A stretch of DNA of 64,000 bases from Candidatus Rokuibacteriota bacterium (GCA_003221695.1 QHSX01000059.1:1-64000); one strand, 5' to 3'; counted from the first letter of the stretch, positions 8,627 to 18,164 are shown. Notes: generated from the sequence alone by a model not told the origin. Program-made: numbers and translations.

Positions 8627-8636
8627 GCGCAGCCGA

Positions 8637-10067
8637 ATGTCTTATAGCGATCTCCGGGAGTGGCTGGCGAGGGTCGAGGAGCTGGGTGAGCTCCGGAAGA
8701 TCGACGGGGCCCACTGGCGGCTCGAGATGGGCGCGGTCACCGAGCTCCTCTATCGGCGTGGGCCCCAGCCCCCTCCCGCGATCCTCTTCGACAGAGTGCC
8801 CGGCTACCCGCCGGGGTACCGGACGCTCTTCGGGATGACGTGCTCGGTGAAGCGGATGGCCCTCACACTCGGGCTTCCGATGGTCGAGGGCGGTCTCGAG
8901 CTGGTACAGAGCTACCGGCGCAAGATCCTCGACTTTCACCCGATCCCGCCGAAGGTCGTGAGGGGCGGGCCGGCGTGGGAGCACGTGGACGAGGGCGACC
9001 GGATCGACCTCCTCAAGTTCCCCGTGCCCCTGCACCACGAGAAGGACGGAGGGCGGTACATCGGCACCGGCTGCCTGGTCGTGACGCGCGATCCAGACGA
9101 GGGTTGGATCAACCTCGGGACGTACCGGGGAATGGTTCACGACAAGACGACCGTGGGGCTCTACATCTCGCCCGGCAAGCACGGGCGGATCCATCGACAG
9201 AAGTATTTCGAGCGCGGCAAGCCGTGTCCGGTCGTGGTCTCGGTCGGCCAGGACCCGGCGCTTTTCCTGGCGTCCGGCAACGAGGTGCCCTACGGTCTCT
9301 CGGAGCTGGACTACGCGGGAGGGTTCAAGGGATCGCCGATCGAGGTCACCGAGGGGCGCCACACGGGTCTTCCGATCCCCGCCACTGCCGAGATCGCGTA
9401 TGAGGGAGAGATGCTTCCGGGCGAGGGAAAGGACGAGGGCCCCTTCGGAGAGTGGACCGGATACTACGCCAGCGGCGAGCGCGCCGAGCCGTTCGTGCGT
9501 GTCCGGGCCGTCTACCACCGGGACGACCCCATCCTCACCTGCGCCCGACCTAGCCGGCCACCCTCGGACTACTCCTTCAGCAAGGGGATCGTGAAGTCGG
9601 CGCTCATCTGGGACCAGGTCGAGAAGATGGGCATCCCGAACGTGAAGGGTGTCTGGTGTCACGAAGCCGGCGGCGGCCGGCTCTTCAACATCATCTCGAT
9701 CAAGCAGGCCTACCCGGGCCACGCCCGCCAGGCGGCGCTGGCGGCCGCCCAGTGCGCGGCCGGCGCCTATCTCGGCCGCTATGTCATCGTGGTGGACGAC
9801 GACATCGATCCCACCAGCACCTTCGACGTCATCTGGGCGATAGCGACGCGCTCGGACCCCGAGCGCTCGATCGACATCATCCGGCGGGCGTGGAGCGGCC
9901 CGCTCGATCCCGCGATTCGGCCGGGCCAGAAGGGCTTGAACTCCCGGGCCATCATCGACGCCTGCCGCCCCTGGGAGTGGCGCGACGAATTTCCCCCGGT
10001 GGCTGAGGCAAGCCCCCAGTTGCTCGAGGAGACGTTGCGGAAATGGCAGGGCATTCTCGGTCTGTAG
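8637..10067 (+). CDS. UbiD family (prenylated-FMN dependent) decarboxylase
   Basis: 476 residues. UbiD enzymes reversibly decarboxylate unsaturated or aromatic acids using prenyl-FMN made by UbiX. Visible family signatures are GTYRG with Arg164, the SPGKHGRI loop (179-185) and DEGPFGEWTGYY (266-277) with Glu267 and Glu272 of the catalytic Arg-Glu-Glu network, then the metal/phosphate-binding region near residue 380. The length is usual. No ubiX is in the window, so the cofactor must come from elsewhere. It follows the thiolase by 10 bases and precedes a ThDP enzyme by 13. A paralogue of similar length ends operon D (33016-34449). Substrate is unknown. Confidence 0.92.
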   Translation: MSYSDLREWLARVEELGELRKIDGAHWRLEMGAVTELLYRRGPQPPPAILFDRVPGYPPGYRTLFGMTCSVKRMALTLGLPMVEGGLELVQSYRRKILDFHPIPPKVVRGGPAWEHVDEGDRIDLLKFPVPLHHEKDGGRYIGTGCLVVTRDPDEGWINLGTYRGMVHDKTTVGLYISPGKHGRIHRQKYFERGKPCPVVVSVGQDPALFLASGNEVPYGLSELDYAGGFKGSPIEVTEGRHTGLPIPATAEIAYEGEMLPGEGKDEGPFGEWTGYYASGERAEPFVRVRAVYHRDDPILTCARPSRPPSDYSFSKGIVKSALIWDQVEKMGIPNVKGVWCHEAGGGRLFNIISIKQAYPGHARQAALAAAQCAAGAYLGRYVIVVDDDIDPTSTFDVIWAIATRSDPERSIDIIRRAWSGPLDPAIRPGQKGLNSRAIIDACRPWEWRDEFPPVAEASPQLLEETLRKWQGILGL

Positions 10068-10080
10068 GAGGCCTTCGGGC

Positions 10081-11766
10081 GTGCAGGTGAGCGGTGCCGA
10101 CGTCGTCGTCGAGTGTCTGAAAGCCGAGGATGTGACCCACGTCTTCGGCGTGGTTGGAAGCTCGATCCTCGACCTGATGGATTCCCTGGCGCGCTCGCCC
10201 CAGATCCGCTACGTGCAGACCCAGCACGAGCAGGCCGCCGCCTACATGGCCGACGGCTACGCCCGGGTCACTGGCCGCCCGGGCGTGTGCGTCGCCACCG
10301 TCGGGCCCGGCGCGACGAACCTCATCGGCGGGGTGGCGCAGGCCTTCCTCGAGTCGTCCCCCGTGCTCGCCTTGTGCGGCGAGGTTCACACGCTCCACTA
10401 CGGCAAGGGGGCGTCGAACTTCCACGAGATCGAGCAGTCGCTGGTCTACAAGCCGGTGACCAAACTCGCGGTTCGGATCGAGCGTCCCGACCGGATCGTC
10501 GAGATCCTCGGGAAGGCGTTCCGGGTCGCGACCAGCGGGCGAAAGGGGCCGGTCTATCTGGGCCTTCCGCGCGACGTCCAGAAGGCCAGGATCGCCCCGC
10601 CCGAGATCCCGTCGCCGCGCCGCCTCAAGGCACAGGGTGCCGTGCGGGGCGACGCCGCCCAGGTCCGGGCCGCGGTGGAACTGCTTCTGTCGGCCTCGCG
10701 CCCGGTGCTCCTCGCGGGCGGGGGGCTCCGGTGGGCGCGGGGCCGGGACGCGATGATCGCGCTCGCCGAGTACCTCGGCATCCCCATCGCCCTCACCCAC
10801 AAGGGACTCGTCCCGGAGGACCACCCGCTCTGTGTCGGCGTCATCGGCACGACGGCGAGCCCGGTCGCCGCCGAGACCGTCCAGGGATCGGACCTCATCG
10901 TGGCCTTCGGGTGCACGTTCAGCCAGGTCGCGACCGGCAGCTACGGCAACAAGTTCATCCCCGAGAAGGCGCGCATCGTTCACGTGGACATCGATCCCAC
11001 CGAGATCGGCAAGAGCTATCCCGTCGAGCTGGGGATCGCCGGCGACGCTCGCGAGGTCCTGGAGGAAATGGTCGCGCTCTGCAGGGACCGGGGCCAAGGC
11101 CCGCGGTCCAACCCGGAGCGCCGGGCGGAGCTCGCGGCGCTGCGGGCCGAGTGGGAGCGTTCGCTTCAGGCGGAGCGAACGTCCGATCGCGTTCCGATCA
11201 CCCGCCTGCGGATGCTCCACGACCTGCGCGCGGTGCTCGATCGGCACGCCATCGTGGCCGCCGAGTCCGGGGCCACCCACGGCTGGTTCGTGTACGGGTT
11301 CCCCTGCTACGAGCCGATCCTGGAGCCGGGCGATTACAGCATTATGGGTAGCGCGGTCTGCATGGCGATGGCCGCCAAGATCGCGCATCCCGACCGGCCG
11401 GTGGTCTCCGTCACGGGTGACGGCGCGATGATGATGGTGCTGGGCGAGATCGCCACCGCCGTCGCCAACAACATCCCGATCGTGATCGTGGTCCCTCACA
11501 ACTCCGTCTATGGCAACATGCTGCGCAAGCAGCACGAGCACTTCGAGGACCGGTTCATCGGGACCAGGCTCTACGTCCCGGACCTCGCCGAGGTCGCCCG
11601 GGGCCTGGGCGCGCATGGCGAACGCGTGGAGCGGCCCGCGGATCTGATCCCGGCCTACCGTCGTGCCCTGGCCAGCCGGAAGCCGGCCCTGGTGGATGTG
11701 GTCATCGGAAACGACTGGGACGAACTGGAGGCGCCGACCAAGCTGCGGGTCGCCGACCGCTACTGA
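10081..11766 (+). CDS. Thiamine-diphosphate-dependent enzyme, acetolactate-synthase-like
   Basis: 561 residues with the three domains of the pyruvate oxidase/acetohydroxyacid synthase family. The N-terminal PYR domain has the activating Glu50 in QTQHEQAAAYMADGYAR and GPGATNLIGGVAQ. A central domain follows, then a C-terminal PP domain with the ThDP/Mg motif GDGAMMMVLGEIATAVANN. It starts with GTG 13 bases after the UbiD gene. No ilvN regulatory subunit is nearby, and the operon (UbiD, bicupin, ABC uptake) argues against branched-chain amino acid synthesis. A 2-oxoacid or oxalyl-CoA-like decarboxylase, or a sulfoacetaldehyde-acetyltransferase-like lyase, are alternatives. Substrate unassigned. 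Confidence 0.88.
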   Translation: MQVSGADVVVECLKAEDVTHVFGVVGSSILDLMDSLARSPQIRYVQTQHEQAAAYMADGYARVTGRPGVCVATVGPGATNLIGGVAQAFLESSPVLALCGEVHTLHYGKGASNFHEIEQSLVYKPVTKLAVRIERPDRIVEILGKAFRVATSGRKGPVYLGLPRDVQKARIAPPEIPSPRRLKAQGAVRGDAAQVRAAVELLLSASRPVLLAGGGLRWARGRDAMIALAEYLGIPIALTHKGLVPEDHPLCVGVIGTTASPVAAETVQGSDLIVAFGCTFSQVATGSYGNKFIPEKARIVHVDIDPTEIGKSYPVELGIAGDAREVLEEMVALCRDRGQGPRSNPERRAELAALRAEWERSLQAERTSDRVPITRLRMLHDLRAVLDRHAIVAAESGATHGWFVYGFPCYEPILEPGDYSIMGSAVCMAMAAKIAHPDRPVVSVTGDGAMMMVLGEIATAVANNIPIVIVVPHNSVYGNMLRKQHEHFEDRFIGTRLYVPDLAEVARGLGAHGERVERPADLIPAYRRALASRKPALVDVVIGNDWDELEAPTKLRVADRY

Positions 11767-11786
11767 CGAGGAGTAGGGAGGAGCCG

Positions 11787-12824
11787 ATGGGCGAAGACGG
11801 ACGGGTGTTCTTGAAGGGGATCGCGTCGGAGGTCTACGGGCTCGGGGAGTACTTGCGGCGCCAGCGGACGGCTCCCCGGGTCCGCAAGGCCGGGAGCGTC
11901 GTCGACGATGCGAGCGTCGCCCACTCCGGCGACTCGAGCGAGTCACGCACCTGGTGGATGCTGGGGCCGGGTGACGAGCAGTTCCTGACCCAGACGATCC
12001 AGATCCACTTCGTCGAGCTGTTTCCGGGAGGGTCGAATCACGGCCACGGCCACCAGAACGAGGCGCTCTTCTACATCCTGGAAGGCCGCGGGTACGAGAT
12101 CCACGACGGCAAGCGCTACGACTGGGAGAAGGACGATCTGGTCGTGGTCCACAACGATTCGGTCCACCGGCACTTCAACGCGGACCCCGACCGGCGGGCG
12201 GTGGCCATCGTGATGAAGGCCAAGTCCGCCTGGATGTACCTCGGCCTCTGGCAGCAGGGGCGGAGCGGCCCCGTCAAGAGCGAAGAGCTCTACGGACCGC
12301 GGGAGGAGTGGGCGCGCCTGTGGACCACGGGGGTGGAGCAGCGCAAGAAGGTGCTGAAGCCGGCCGACACGCGCTGGGAGACGACGCGCGACGGGCGAGT
12401 GCGTGTGCTGTCGTCGCCGCAGCGGACGGACTTCCGCGCGTTCAGTATGGACATCTACCAGCAGGAGATCCCGGTGGGGAGCCGGTCGGCGAAGCACTGG
12501 CACATGGCGGACGAAGCGCTGTACGTGATCTCCGGTCGGGGCCATAGCCTGCAGTGGGACGTCGAGGCGGAGATCGCCGACAAGTATTACGCCCACGTGA
12601 AGAAGGATCCGGTCCGGTGCGAGTTCGCCACGGGCGACGTCGTCTATGTTCCGCAGAACACGATCCACCAGCACTTCAACGCGGGGAACGAACCGCTCAC
12701 ACTGCTGTCGGCCCAGAACCGGCTCTTCAAGCTGCTCGGGTACGATTCCGTGGTGTACCTGGAGGACGCTCCGGAGCACGGCGGAGAGCGACGAGCCGCT
12801 GGCGCCGTGGGGAGAAGTCGGTAA
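11787..12824 (+). CDS. Bicupin protein (gentisate-dioxygenase-like architecture)
   Basis: 345 residues with two cupin domains. The first has the metal-ligand pattern HGHGHQNEALFYILEG followed by a His-x-His pair near residue 131. The second has KHWHMADEALYVISG and then NTIHQHFN. Each keeps the His-x-His/Glu/His set, so both could bind a metal. The gentisate or salicylate ring-cleaving dioxygenases share this layout, but overall similarity cannot be judged here; an isomerase or binding role is possible. It sits 20 bases after the ThDP gene, with a Shine-Dalgarno GGAGGAG, in an operon with aromatic-type UbiD chemistry. Confidence 0.75.
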   Translation: MGEDGRVFLKGIASEVYGLGEYLRRQRTAPRVRKAGSVVDDASVAHSGDSSESRTWWMLGPGDEQFLTQTIQIHFVELFPGGSNHGHGHQNEALFYILEGRGYEIHDGKRYDWEKDDLVVVHNDSVHRHFNADPDRRAVAIVMKAKSAWMYLGLWQQGRSGPVKSEELYGPREEWARLWTTGVEQRKKVLKPADTRWETTRDGRVRVLSSPQRTDFRAFSMDIYQQEIPVGSRSAKHWHMADEALYVISGRGHSLQWDVEAEIADKYYAHVKKDPVRCEFATGDVVYVPQNTIHQHFNAGNEPLTLLSAQNRLFKLLGYDSVVYLEDAPEHGGERRAAGAVGRSR

Positions 12825-12842
12825 CCGACGCTCGTCATCGAG

Positions 12843-13832
12843 ATGCGGGGGATCGGATGGCTCGCGGGTGCCTCGCTCGCGCTCGCGGCCGGGACGATGG
12901 AGGCGGGCCCGGCCGAACGCCTGCGCGCCTCCTACGGCTCGATCAGCGGGTCCACCGTCCCGATCTGGATCACGAAGGACGCCGGCCTCTTCGAAAAGCA
13001 CGGCCTCGACGTCGAGCTTCCCTTCATCGAGGGCGGGGCCAAGGCGATGGCGGCCCTGGTCGCCGGTGATGTCCCCATCGCCCAGCTCGGTGGCTCGCAC
13101 GTCGTCTCCAGTCATGTCGCGGGCTCGGGCGTGGTCATCCTCGCCGGCGTCGTCAACCGCCTCGAGTACAAGGTCGTCGTCGCCAAACACATCACCCGAC
13201 CCGAACAGCTCCGGGGGAAGAGGGCGGCGGTCGCCACGCTCGGAGGCTCCGGCTACCTCGCCATGCAATACGCGCTGGGAAAGTGGGGGATGGCTCCGGA
13301 CAAAGACATGGCGCTGCTGCAGATCGGCAGTCAGCCGGCTCGACTTCAGGCGCTCGTGGCGGGCGCGGTGGACGCGGCCGTCCTGTCCTTGCCCGCCACG
13401 ACCCGGGCCCAGAAAGCCGGGTTCACGTCCCTCATGGACCTGAGCGCAGAGGCGATCGAGTACCAGCAGCTCACCCTCGCGACGACGAGCGCCTTCATCC
13501 GGTCACACCCGGAGACCGTGCGGAGGTTCCTCCGCGCCTACCTGGAGGGCATCGCGTTCCTCAAGACCCGGAAGGCGGAGAGTCTCCGCATCATCGCGAA
13601 ATACTTCCGGTCGGGCGACCGGGACGAGCTCGAAGCGGTCTACGGCGAGTACGCGCTGAACCTCATCCAGAGGAAACCGTATCCGACGCTCCGGGGGCTC
13701 CAGCTCGTGATGGACGAGCTGGCGCCGAAGAATCCTAATATCAGGGGCGTCAAACCCGAGCAGTTCGTCGACCTGCGGTTCCTCAAGGAGCTGGACGAGT
13801 CCGGGTTCATCGACCGGCTCTACCCTCGATGA
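12843..13832 (+). CDS. NMT1/SsuA/TauA-type ABC transporter substrate-binding protein
   Basis: 329 residues. An exported periplasmic binding protein with a signal-like N-terminus (GWLAGASLALAAGTMEA). Family features include the start of the mature domain around SYGSISGSTVPIWITKDAGLF, KHGLDVELPFIEGG, and the C-terminal EQFVDLRFLKELDESGFIDRLY. Members bind sulfonates, thiamine precursors, nitrate and aromatic acids. It overlaps the next binding-protein gene by four bases (ATGA). The permease and ATPase that follow belong to the Fbp/Pot class, not the SsuBC class, so its transport partner is uncertain. Confidence 0.85.
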   Translation: MRGIGWLAGASLALAAGTMEAGPAERLRASYGSISGSTVPIWITKDAGLFEKHGLDVELPFIEGGAKAMAALVAGDVPIAQLGGSHVVSSHVAGSGVVILAGVVNRLEYKVVVAKHITRPEQLRGKRAAVATLGGSGYLAMQYALGKWGMAPDKDMALLQIGSQPARLQALVAGAVDAAVLSLPATTRAQKAGFTSLMDLSAEAIEYQQLTLATTSAFIRSHPETVRRFLRAYLEGIAFLKTRKAESLRIIAKYFRSGDRDELEAVYGEYALNLIQRKPYPTLRGLQLVMDELAPKNPNIRGVKPEQFVDLRFLKELDESGFIDRLYPR

Positions 13833-14833
13833 GGCTGTTCTCCGTCCTGCTCGGGCTCGCGGTGGTGGTGGTAAGCCTTCCCGCCAGCGCACAGGACCCC
13901 CTCGTGGAGTCTGCGCGCAAGGAAGGCCGGTTCATGTGGTACACGTCGATGAACATTCCCGACTCTCAGCCCCTGCTCGACGCGTTCACGAAGAAGTATC
14001 CCTTCATCAAGGCGCAGGTATGGCGGGGGTCCTCCGAGAAGGTCCTCAACAAGATCCAGACGGAGACCCGGGCGGGAAAGTTCCTCTTCGACGTGGTGGC
14101 CGTGAACGCGTTCGAAGCCGGCTTCATCAAGGCCAATCATCTGGCCCAGCGCTACACCCCACCCTCGGCGAAGGAGTATCTGAAAGGATTCGTGGACCCG
14201 GACGCATACTGGGTGGACATCTACGACAACTACTACGTCCTCGGCTATAACACCAAGCTCGTCAGGAAGGCCGAGGCTCCGCAGAGCTGGGAGGATCTCC
14301 TGGACGCGAAGTGGAAAGGAAAGTTTGCCATGGACCCGGAAGACCACGCCTGGTACCTGGCACTGCAGGAGGCGTGGGGGAAGGACAAGGCGGAGCGGTA
14401 CGGCCGGGCGCTGGCGGGCCAGGGGATCCAGTGGCGCAAGGGACACACCTTGATTGCGCAGCTGCTGACCGCGGGGGAATTTCCCCTGGGGCTCGTCTAT
14501 GCCCACCGCATGGAGGAGCTGAAACAGAAGGGCGCGCCGGTGGACTGGGTCACCACCACGGATCCAATCCCGGTCGAGGTCCATCCGATCCTGATCGCGG
14601 CCAAGGCCGAGAACGTCAACACGGCCAAGCTCTTCGTGGAATTCATCACGTCCAGGGAGGGCCAGGCCCTCATCAAGGAGTTCGGGCGGATCCCGGCGCA
14701 TCCCGAGCTCCCGCTGGGGTGGAGCGTCAACCCCAAGCAGTTGAAGCTCCATGGCGTGGGCGTGATCAGTCCGGAGCGCGCCTCCCAGGTGATCAGGGAC
14801 TGGCGTCACGTCTTCAGCCCGATGGGGTTCTAG
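13829..14833 (+). CDS. FbpA/AfuA-type ABC transporter substrate-binding protein
   Basis: 334 residues with a Sec signal peptide (about 1-22, ending PASAQ). The mature part starts DPLVESARKEGRFMWYTS, typical of extracellular binding proteins for iron(III), thiamine, polyamines or phosphonates. It continues with FDVVAVNAFEAGF and YNTKLV, and ends with AKLFVEFITSREGQALIKEFG and the IPAHPE element. It is translationally coupled to the preceding NMT1-type gene and lies 9 bases before the two-domain permease, its likely partner. No obvious tyrosine pair typical of iron-chelating FbpA could be confirmed, so the ligand may be an organic acid. Confidence 0.85.
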   Translation: MRLFSVLLGLAVVVVSLPASAQDPLVESARKEGRFMWYTSMNIPDSQPLLDAFTKKYPFIKAQVWRGSSEKVLNKIQTETRAGKFLFDVVAVNAFEAGFIKANHLAQRYTPPSAKEYLKGFVDPDAYWVDIYDNYYVLGYNTKLVRKAEAPQSWEDLLDAKWKGKFAMDPEDHAWYLALQEAWGKDKAERYGRALAGQGIQWRKGHTLIAQLLTAGEFPLGLVYAHRMEELKQKGAPVDWVTTTDPIPVEVHPILIAAKAENVNTAKLFVEFITSREGQALIKEFGRIPAHPELPLGWSVNPKQLKLHGVGVISPERASQVIRDWRHVFSPMGF

Positions 14834-14842
14834 TCTGACAAG

Positions 14843-16537
14843 GTGAATCGCCACCTGGACGCCCGCGTCCTGATCCTGCCCGGCGCGGTGCTGTTGGTCG
14901 CGTACCTGACCATCGTGCCCCTGGGCATGCTGGTCTACGGCAGCCTCCGGAGCGGCGCCGTCGGCGACCCCGGGGCGACGTATACCCTGGCGAACTACGC
15001 CCGGGCCTACCTCGACCCGACACTCTATCGCCTCTTTCTGAATTCGATCGTGTACGCGGCCGGCACCTGTCTCCTGGCGTTTGTGATCGGCGCCTACCTC
15101 GCGTGGGTGACGGAGCGAACCAACACTCCGCTCCGGGGCCTCATCGCGGTGATCGCGCTCGTCCCGTTCATCGTCCCCGGGATCCTGAACACGATCTCCT
15201 GGCTGCTCTTGCTCTCGCCCCGCATCGGCTTGATCAACCTGGTCGTGAAGAACGCCTTAGGCGTGACGGCGGGACCCTTCGATGTATACACGCTCGCGGG
15301 CATGATCTGGGTGGAGGCCACGCACCTCTACCCGCTGGTCTTTCTCCTGATGTCGGCGGCCTTCCGCTCCATGGACATGTCGCTGGAGGAGGCGTCGATC
15401 ATGGCGGGGTCCCGAACCTTCACCACCCTTCGCCGGGTGACCCTCCCGCTGATGCGGCCGGCCATCATCAGCACGATGCTCATCATGTTCGTCCGGGCCA
15501 TCGAGGCCTTCGAGGTTCCCGCCCTCATCGGGATTCCGGCCGGCATCCCCGTCTTCACCTCCAGGATCTTCCTGGCCATTCACCAGTTTCCCTCCGACTT
15601 CGGCCTGGCGGGCTCCTACGCGATCACCTTGCTCCTGCTCAGCACGGTCGGCGTGCTGATCTATCACCGGCTGACCGGGCACGCGAAGCGGTTCGCCACC
15701 ATCACCGGCAAGGGCTATCGCCCTCGCCTCGTCGACCTCGGACGGTGGCGGTATGCGACGTGCGGGGGCGCGCTCCTCATCTTCGCCGTCACCGTGGCCC
15801 TGCCGGTCCTCGTCCTCTGCTGGGTGTCGGTCACCCCGTATTACGGCGTCCCCTCGTGGGAGCTCCTCCAGCGAGCGACGCTCGAGGCCTATCGCTACGT
15901 GCTGAACTATCCCACGGCGCTCGTGGCCTTCAAGAACAGCCTCTATCTGGCGGCCGGCTCGGCGACCGCGGTCATGCTCCTCACGTCGGTGGTGGCCTGG
16001 ATCACCGTGAAGTCGAAGTTCCCCGGCCGGGCGCTCCTGGATAACCTCGCCTTCATCCCCATCGCCTTTCCCGGCATCGTGCTCGGGGTCAGTCTAATCT
16101 GGGTGTCGCTCACGCTGGTGCCCGTGATCTACGGCACCTTTTGGCTCCTCTTGATCGCGTACATCACGCGGTTCATGCCGTACGGGATCCGGGCGGCCTC
16201 GGCCTCCATGGTCCAGATCCACGATGACTTGGAGGAAGCCGCGCTGGCGTGCGGAAGCTCGTGGCGGCAGGCCTTCCAGCGAATCATCCTGCCGCTCCTC
16301 ATGCCCGGGTTCGTCGCGGGATGGATCTACGTCAGCACCGTGTCGCTGCGGGAGCTGTCGACGTCCATTCTGCTCTACTCTCCCGACAGCATCGTGCTGG
16401 CCATCCTCGCGTTTGACATGTGGGAGGGTGGGCAGTACAACTACGTCGCGGCGCTGGGCGTGATCATGGTCTCGGTGCTGGTTCTCATGGCGACGGTGGC
16501 CCGCCGACTGGGAGCCCGGATCGGCCTCGCGCAGTGA
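14843..16537 (+). CDS. FbpB-type ABC transporter permease with two fused membrane domains
   Basis: 564 residues. Two homologous halves each have about six membrane segments and a cytoplasmic EAA loop: EEASIMAGSRTFTTLRRV in the first half and EEAALACGSSWRQAFQRI in the second. This double arrangement is standard for FbpB/ThiP/PotBC-like importers, where one chain forms the whole channel. It starts with GTG 9 bases after the FbpA-type binding protein gene; the ATPase follows at 16581. Confidence 0.92.
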   Translation: MNRHLDARVLILPGAVLLVAYLTIVPLGMLVYGSLRSGAVGDPGATYTLANYARAYLDPTLYRLFLNSIVYAAGTCLLAFVIGAYLAWVTERTNTPLRGLIAVIALVPFIVPGILNTISWLLLLSPRIGLINLVVKNALGVTAGPFDVYTLAGMIWVEATHLYPLVFLLMSAAFRSMDMSLEEASIMAGSRTFTTLRRVTLPLMRPAIISTMLIMFVRAIEAFEVPALIGIPAGIPVFTSRIFLAIHQFPSDFGLAGSYAITLLLLSTVGVLIYHRLTGHAKRFATITGKGYRPRLVDLGRWRYATCGGALLIFAVTVALPVLVLCWVSVTPYYGVPSWELLQRATLEAYRYVLNYPTALVAFKNSLYLAAGSATAVMLLTSVVAWITVKSKFPGRALLDNLAFIPIAFPGIVLGVSLIWVSLTLVPVIYGTFWLLLIAYITRFMPYGIRAASASMVQIHDDLEEAALACGSSWRQAFQRIILPLLMPGFVAGWIYVSTVSLRELSTSILLYSPDSIVLAILAFDMWEGGQYNYVAALGVIMVSVLVLMATVARRLGARIGLAQ

Positions 16538-16580
16538 GCGAGCGTCGTCACCGGCCGGACAGCTCCAGCGCACACCAGCG

Positions 16581-17687
16581 ATGATCAGAGTCGAGGGGCT
16601 CAGAAAAGCGTTCGAGACGGAAAAGAGCCGGCTCGCGGCGGTGGACGGCGTGAGCTTCGAGATTCCCGACGGCCGGATCTTCACGCTACTGGGGCCGAGC
16701 GGGTGCGGAAAGACCACCACGATGCGCTGCATCGCGGGACTGGAGAAACCCGAGGCCGGCGAGATCGTCATCGGGGACCAGGCCGTGTTCTCCTCGACCC
16801 GGCGCGTGTTCGTTCCCCCCAACAAGCGCGCGATCGGGATGGTCTTTCAGAGCTACGCCATCTGGCCGCACATGACCGTCTTCGACAACGTGGCGTTCCC
16901 GCTCGTCGTGGAGAAGCGGCCCCGAGCGGAGATCCGGGAGCGTGTGGCCGACGTTCTGAAGATCGTGGGGCTCTCGGGGCTCGAGGAGCGCTCCGCCCCA
17001 CGCCTGTCCGGTGGCCAGCAGCAGCGCGTCGCGCTGGCGCGCGCCCTGGTCAAGCGGCCGCGGGTCCTGCTGCTGGACGAGCCGCTCAGCAACCTGGATG
17101 CGAAGCTACGCGAGGAGATGCGGTTCGAGATTCGCCAGCTCCAGCGACAGCTGCGCATCACCACGCTCTACGTGACGCACGATCAGGGCGAAGCGCTGGC
17201 CCTCTCGGACCTGATCGCCGTGATGCGCGCCGGAACGATCCTCGCGGTGGGCAAGCCCCAGGAGATCTACAACCGGCCGACGAACCGCTTCGTGGCGGAG
17301 TTCGTCGGGCTCGCGAACTTCCTGGACGGCCGGGTCGTCGAGCCCGGCGGCGGGGTCCTCGGCGTGGTGGAGACGGTGGGCCACGGACCGATCCGGTGCA
17401 CGATCCCCGCGACGCTTCCGGCGGGGGCGACCGTCACCGTCTCGGTGCGACCCGAACACATCCGTCTGTTTCGGGAGGCTCCGCCTCCCGAGGCGAAGGA
17501 CAACATCCTGGTGGGCTCCGTGAAGGTCGTCTCGTTCATGGGCGAGTTCAACGACTGTCAGCTCACGGTGGGGGAAACGACCTTCCGCGTCCGCACCGAT
17601 CCCTTCCTTCGCCCGCGCCGCGGCGAGCAGGTGTACCTGCACCTCGACGCCGAGAGCTGCGTGGCGCTCCCGCGGGAGGATCGCTGA
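16581..17687 (+). CDS. ABC transporter ATP-binding protein (FbpC/PotA class)
   Basis: 368 residues. The nucleotide-binding domain has Walker A GPSGCGKT (38-45), signature LSGGQQQR, Walker B VLLLDEPLSNLD and the switch histidine in YVTHDQGEA. A C-terminal TOBE domain (about 270-368, with SVRPEHIRL) marks the MalK/FbpC/PotA class. It energises the permease at 14843 and is the last gene of the plus-strand operon starting at 7427. The strand switches right after it. Confidence 0.94.
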   Translation: MIRVEGLRKAFETEKSRLAAVDGVSFEIPDGRIFTLLGPSGCGKTTTMRCIAGLEKPEAGEIVIGDQAVFSSTRRVFVPPNKRAIGMVFQSYAIWPHMTVFDNVAFPLVVEKRPRAEIRERVADVLKIVGLSGLEERSAPRLSGGQQQRVALARALVKRPRVLLLDEPLSNLDAKLREEMRFEIRQLQRQLRITTLYVTHDQGEALALSDLIAVMRAGTILAVGKPQEIYNRPTNRFVAEFVGLANFLDGRVVEPGGGVLGVVETVGHGPIRCTIPATLPAGATVTVSVRPEHIRLFREAPPPEAKDNILVGSVKVVSFMGEFNDCQLTVGETTFRVRTDPFLRPRRGEQVYLHLDAESCVALPREDR

Positions 17688-17706
17688 GCCCGGGGCGTCG
17701 GCGGTG

Positions 17707-18162
17707 TCAGGCGCCGCCGTAGAGGCGGTCCGGCCTGAACCTCCGGGCATCGGGATTCTTCGTGGCGATGTCGTCCAGATAGGGCACCTTCGGAAACACG
17801 GTCGCGTAGTCCTTGTAGTACGCCTCCAGCAGCTGGGCATCGTTGGTCTTCGCGTATTTCGCCAGGACGCCGAGGGCGCCGTCCCGCGGTCAGAGGCGCC
17901 GCCTGGATGACCCCGGCCTGCAGCCCGCTCACGATCCCACGGTTGTCACCGAGCTGGCCGTCGTCCCGCTGATGAAGACGAGCTCGGGCTCGAGACCGTG
18001 GGCCTGGAAGCGTCCCTTTTCGTGCGCCAGCCAGAGGGGGCCGCCCGACGTGGCCGAGGCGTAGACGACCTTGAATCGCCGAAGCTCTTGGGCGAGGACG
18101 ACGTCGGCGAGCCCGCCCGCCGCGAGCATCGTTCCGAGGAGCTGTCGTCGCGTGAGCGGGTT
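17707..18162 (-). pseudogene. Decayed NMT1-type substrate-binding protein
   Basis: The minus strand encodes a Tat-like leader (LTRRQLLGTMLAAGG) and a good binding-protein start (RRFKVVYASATSGGPLWLAHEKG...HGLEPELVFISGTTASSV), which stops at 17929. A different frame continues with GIVSGLQAGVIQAAPL. A third piece (17880 to 17707) reads LAKYAKTNDAQLLEAYYKDY...FPKVPYLDDIATKNPDAR and ends at a stop, as expected for the C-terminus. About two thirds of the normal 320 residues are missing and at least one frameshift is present. In frame the first ATG is at 18129, and no usual start lies upstream. It is downstream of, and probably once co-transcribed with, the VOC gene. Confidence 0.8.
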
Positions 18163-18164
18163 GT

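Noticed and set aside
10081-11766. Assigning the ThDP enzyme as IlvB (branched-chain amino acid synthesis)
   Set aside because: No ilvN, ilvC or other biosynthetic gene is near; the operon is catabolic and transport-related.
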